A DNA stretch of 7,002 nt from assembly GCF_910578895.1 (NCBI RefSeq), contig NZ_CAJTSC010000050.1:14847-21848 (forward strand). The letters run 5' to 3'. The position numbers and the translations under genes are program-made. Each line of letters starts with the position of its first letter. Position 1 is the stretch's first letter. The DNA is from an uncultured Bacteroides sp. (GTDB lineage Bacteria; Bacteroidota; Bacteroidia; Bacteroidales; Bacteroidaceae). Positions 6,276 to 7,002 of the stretch are shown piece after piece. The notes beneath the pieces were generated by a model. That model was not told the origin of the DNA. It was given only the letters and a program-made list of their open reading frames with translations, and ran no database searches.

Positions 6276-6292
6276 AAAATTAAACAGGCTCT
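6276..6292 (-). repeat. right terminal inverted repeat of the MITE-like element
   Basis: AAAATTAAACAGGCTCT mirrors the left end. It lies 29 bp from the base of the barrel-gene terminator hairpin, so the element sits just outside that transcription unit. Confidence 0.8.
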
Positions 6293-6320
6293 TGGAAACC
6301 TATAACCATGGGGTGATAAT

Positions 6321-6353
6321 AAAAAGAGGGATGCCGATGTCGGCATCCCTCTT
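6321..6353 (-). terminator. rho-independent terminator after the outer-membrane protein gene
   Basis: AAGAGGGATGCCG (6324-6336) and CGGCATCCCTCTT (6341-6353) form a perfect 13-bp stem with a 4-base loop. On the - strand it is followed by a T-run (A-run 6321-6325 on +). It lies 22 bp beyond the stop codon. Confidence 0.93.
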
Positions 6354-6375
6354 GCATATAGGCGTCTTATGTGGA

Positions 6376-6888
6376 TTAGAATTCGTAGTGGAAACCGAAT
6401 GAAAGGTCTTCGCTTTTGAAGTTGAAGCCATAACCGCTTCCGACATTCATATAGTCGTCTCTGTAGCCCAAGAAGCCGCATTTGGCAACCAGGCTGAACT
6501 TGTCATTCAGTTTGATGGCGATACCCGGTTTGAAACCGATTTCGAAACCGTTTACAGCATCAAAACCTTTTACTTTTTGGGTAGAGAATCCCAGACCGCC
6601 ATCGACGAACAGGCGCACAATCTTGTTTTCGTAATAAGAGTAACGTAGATACGGGGCAATGCCGAACGCATTGTATTTTCCTTCGTCCAGTTTGCTGTGC
6701 GCAAATGTCAATATACCGCCGACAGCCAATTTTTCGTTCAGGTTGTATCCTACTTCAGGATTCAGTGTAAAAGCCGTTGCATCGGCATCGTCATTGTGCC
6801 ATAAGGATACTGTTCCGCCAACATACACTTGTGCTTTTACTGATAAAGCAGCCATTGCTACGAATAATAAGATTACAAACTTTTTCAT
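6376..6888 (-). CDS. small outer-membrane beta-barrel protein
   Basis: From ATG 6888 this is a 170-residue precursor. A type I signal peptide (MKKFVILLFVAMAALSVKA, residues 1-19) is followed by Q20, giving a likely cleavage at VKA/QV. The mature part of about 150 residues is a run of alternating amphipathic strands rich in G, Y and F, with asparagine- or aspartate-rich turns (such as VYVGGTVSLWHNDD, FTLNPEVGYNLNEKLAVGG, APYLRYSYYENK, LFVDGGLGF, FEIGFKPGIAIKLNDKFSLV). It ends in the aromatic beta-signal FGFHYEF. This fits an eight-stranded porin-like or OmpA/OmpX-like barrel (outer membrane beta-barrel domain). The ligand or role is unknown. A GTG at 6897 is in frame, but ATG 6888 is preferred because it sits 8 nt after AAAAGG. 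The gene has its own promoter and terminator and so is monocistronic. Confidence 0.88.
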   Translation of the reverse strand: MKKFVILLFVAMAALSVKAQVYVGGTVSLWHNDDADATAFTLNPEVGYNLNEKLAVGGILTFAHSKLDEGKYNAFGIAPYLRYSYYENKIVRLFVDGGLGFSTQKVKGFDAVNGFEIGFKPGIAIKLNDKFSLVAKCGFLGYRDDYMNVGSGYGFNFKSEDLSFGFHYEF

Positions 6889-6894
6889 CTTTTT

Positions 6895-6902
6895 CACCTT
6901 TT
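6895..6902 (-). promoter_or_regulatory. Shine-Dalgarno-like site of the barrel protein gene
   Basis: On the - strand AAAAGGTG ends 6 nt before ATG 6888 (AGG to ATG spacing 8 nt). This is unusual here because the other genes have only A-rich leaders. The site contains the alternative GTG start at 6897, which argues against using that GTG. Confidence 0.6.
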
Positions 6903-6933
6903 AGTTATACAAATAGTTATTGAACTGTGGTAT

Positions 6934-6950
6934 GCAGGGAAGTTCCCTGC
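6934..6950 (-). promoter_or_regulatory. perfect palindrome / 5'-UTR hairpin of the barrel protein gene
   Basis: GCAGGGAA-G-TTCCCTGC is an 8-bp perfect inverted repeat with a single central base; as RNA it forms a 7-bp stem with a 3-base loop. It lies about 5 nt from the predicted transcription start and about 45 nt before the start codon. No T-run follows. It could be a 5' stabilising hairpin or a dimeric repressor operator. Confidence 0.55.
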
Positions 6951-6961
6951 GTTTCCGGGTG

Positions 6962-6993
6962 TAAAAGTATGGTGAATATTTATGTTGTACAAA
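6962..6993 (-). promoter_or_regulatory. promoter of the barrel protein gene (-33 and -7 elements)
   Basis: Read on the - strand, TTTG (6993-6990) lies 20 bp before TACTTTTA (6969-6962), which matches TAnnTTTG except for the last base. Both boxes and the spacing fit the Bacteroides sigma-ABfr promoter. Transcription would start near 6955, giving a leader of about 67 nt. Confidence 0.6.
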
Positions 6994-7002
6994 TTTTTAG
7001 TT

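Larger units (their letters stand above)
6119..6292. mobile_element. MITE-like inverted-repeat element, about 174 bp
   Basis: The ends are a perfect 13-bp inverted repeat (AGAGCCTGTTTAA at 6119-6131 and TTAAACAGGCTCT at 6280-6292). The match extends to about 17 bp (ATTTT against AAAAT) if one extra A in the left arm is allowed. The interior of about 140 bp is not palindromic and encodes no transposase. Size, termini and an intergenic site fit a non-autonomous miniature element. The GAGCC ends recall IS5-family (IS1031-like) termini. Such elements duplicate a TNA target; here TTA (6117-6119) abuts the left GAGCC and TTG (6292-6294) follows the right GGCTC, so the duplication is imperfect or absent. 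Family membership is inferred. Multi-copy status cannot be tested from one window. Confidence 0.6.

Noticed and set aside
6224..6481. 85-codon - strand frame from the barrel gene into the MITE-like element
   Set aside because: It crosses a strong terminator and overlaps the barrel gene in another frame. The peptide is arginine-rich without domain features.
6659..6904. 81-codon + strand frame opposite the barrel gene
   Set aside because: It is a shadow of the signal-peptide and barrel coding sequence, with no independent start signal.
1..7002. Search for tRNA, rRNA, riboswitch, CRISPR, phage or toxin-antitoxin modules
   Set aside because: No tRNA-like cloverleaf, rRNA segment, riboswitch core or repeat-spacer array was recognised by eye, and the genes present are ordinary chromosomal functions.

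Overview
The window looks like a chromosomal stretch from a Bacteroidales bacterium, most likely Bacteroides. The evidence is A-rich translation starts that mostly lack a Shine-Dalgarno sequence, several 8-mers matching the Bacteroides sigma-ABfr -7 element (TAnnTTTG), and gene forms typical of that group. The content is mainly housekeeping. I see no multi-gene defence, CRISPR, phage or biosynthetic system. The one sign of mobile DNA is a MITE-like inverted-repeat element of about 174 bp at 6119-6292.

Left half, + strand. A 66-residue winged-helix protein (18-218) is closed by a rho-independent terminator (279-326). A candidate promoter at 342-349 follows at once and serves lepA (372-2156), the ribosomal GTPase EF-4. 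lepA has its own terminator (2191-2224). Next comes nhaA (2261-3574), a Na+/H+ antiporter of the long-loop subtype. These look like three separate short transcription units.

Middle. nhaA converges with a - strand unit, and one A/T-flanked hairpin (3605-3646) can terminate both strands. The - strand unit is map (5190-6044), a type I methionine aminopeptidase with an N-terminal extension, followed after only 10 bp by rmuC (3737-5179), a membrane-anchored coiled-coil protein with a predicted nuclease-like core. The rmuC coiled coil consists of seven tandem 11-residue repeats.

Right end, - strand. A small outer-membrane beta-barrel protein (6376-6888) has a recognisable signal peptide, a -33/-7 promoter (6962-6993), a perfect palindrome near the predicted 5' end of its mRNA, and a strong terminator (6321-6353). 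The MITE-like element lies between that terminator and the map promoter.

The genes do not form one pathway. They cover translation (LepA, Map), ion and pH homeostasis (NhaA), genome stability (RmuC) and the cell envelope (the barrel protein). The items most worth a second look are the inverted-repeat element with its reading frame open from end to end, the hendecad array in RmuC, the divergent Map paralogue, and the barrel-gene leader.
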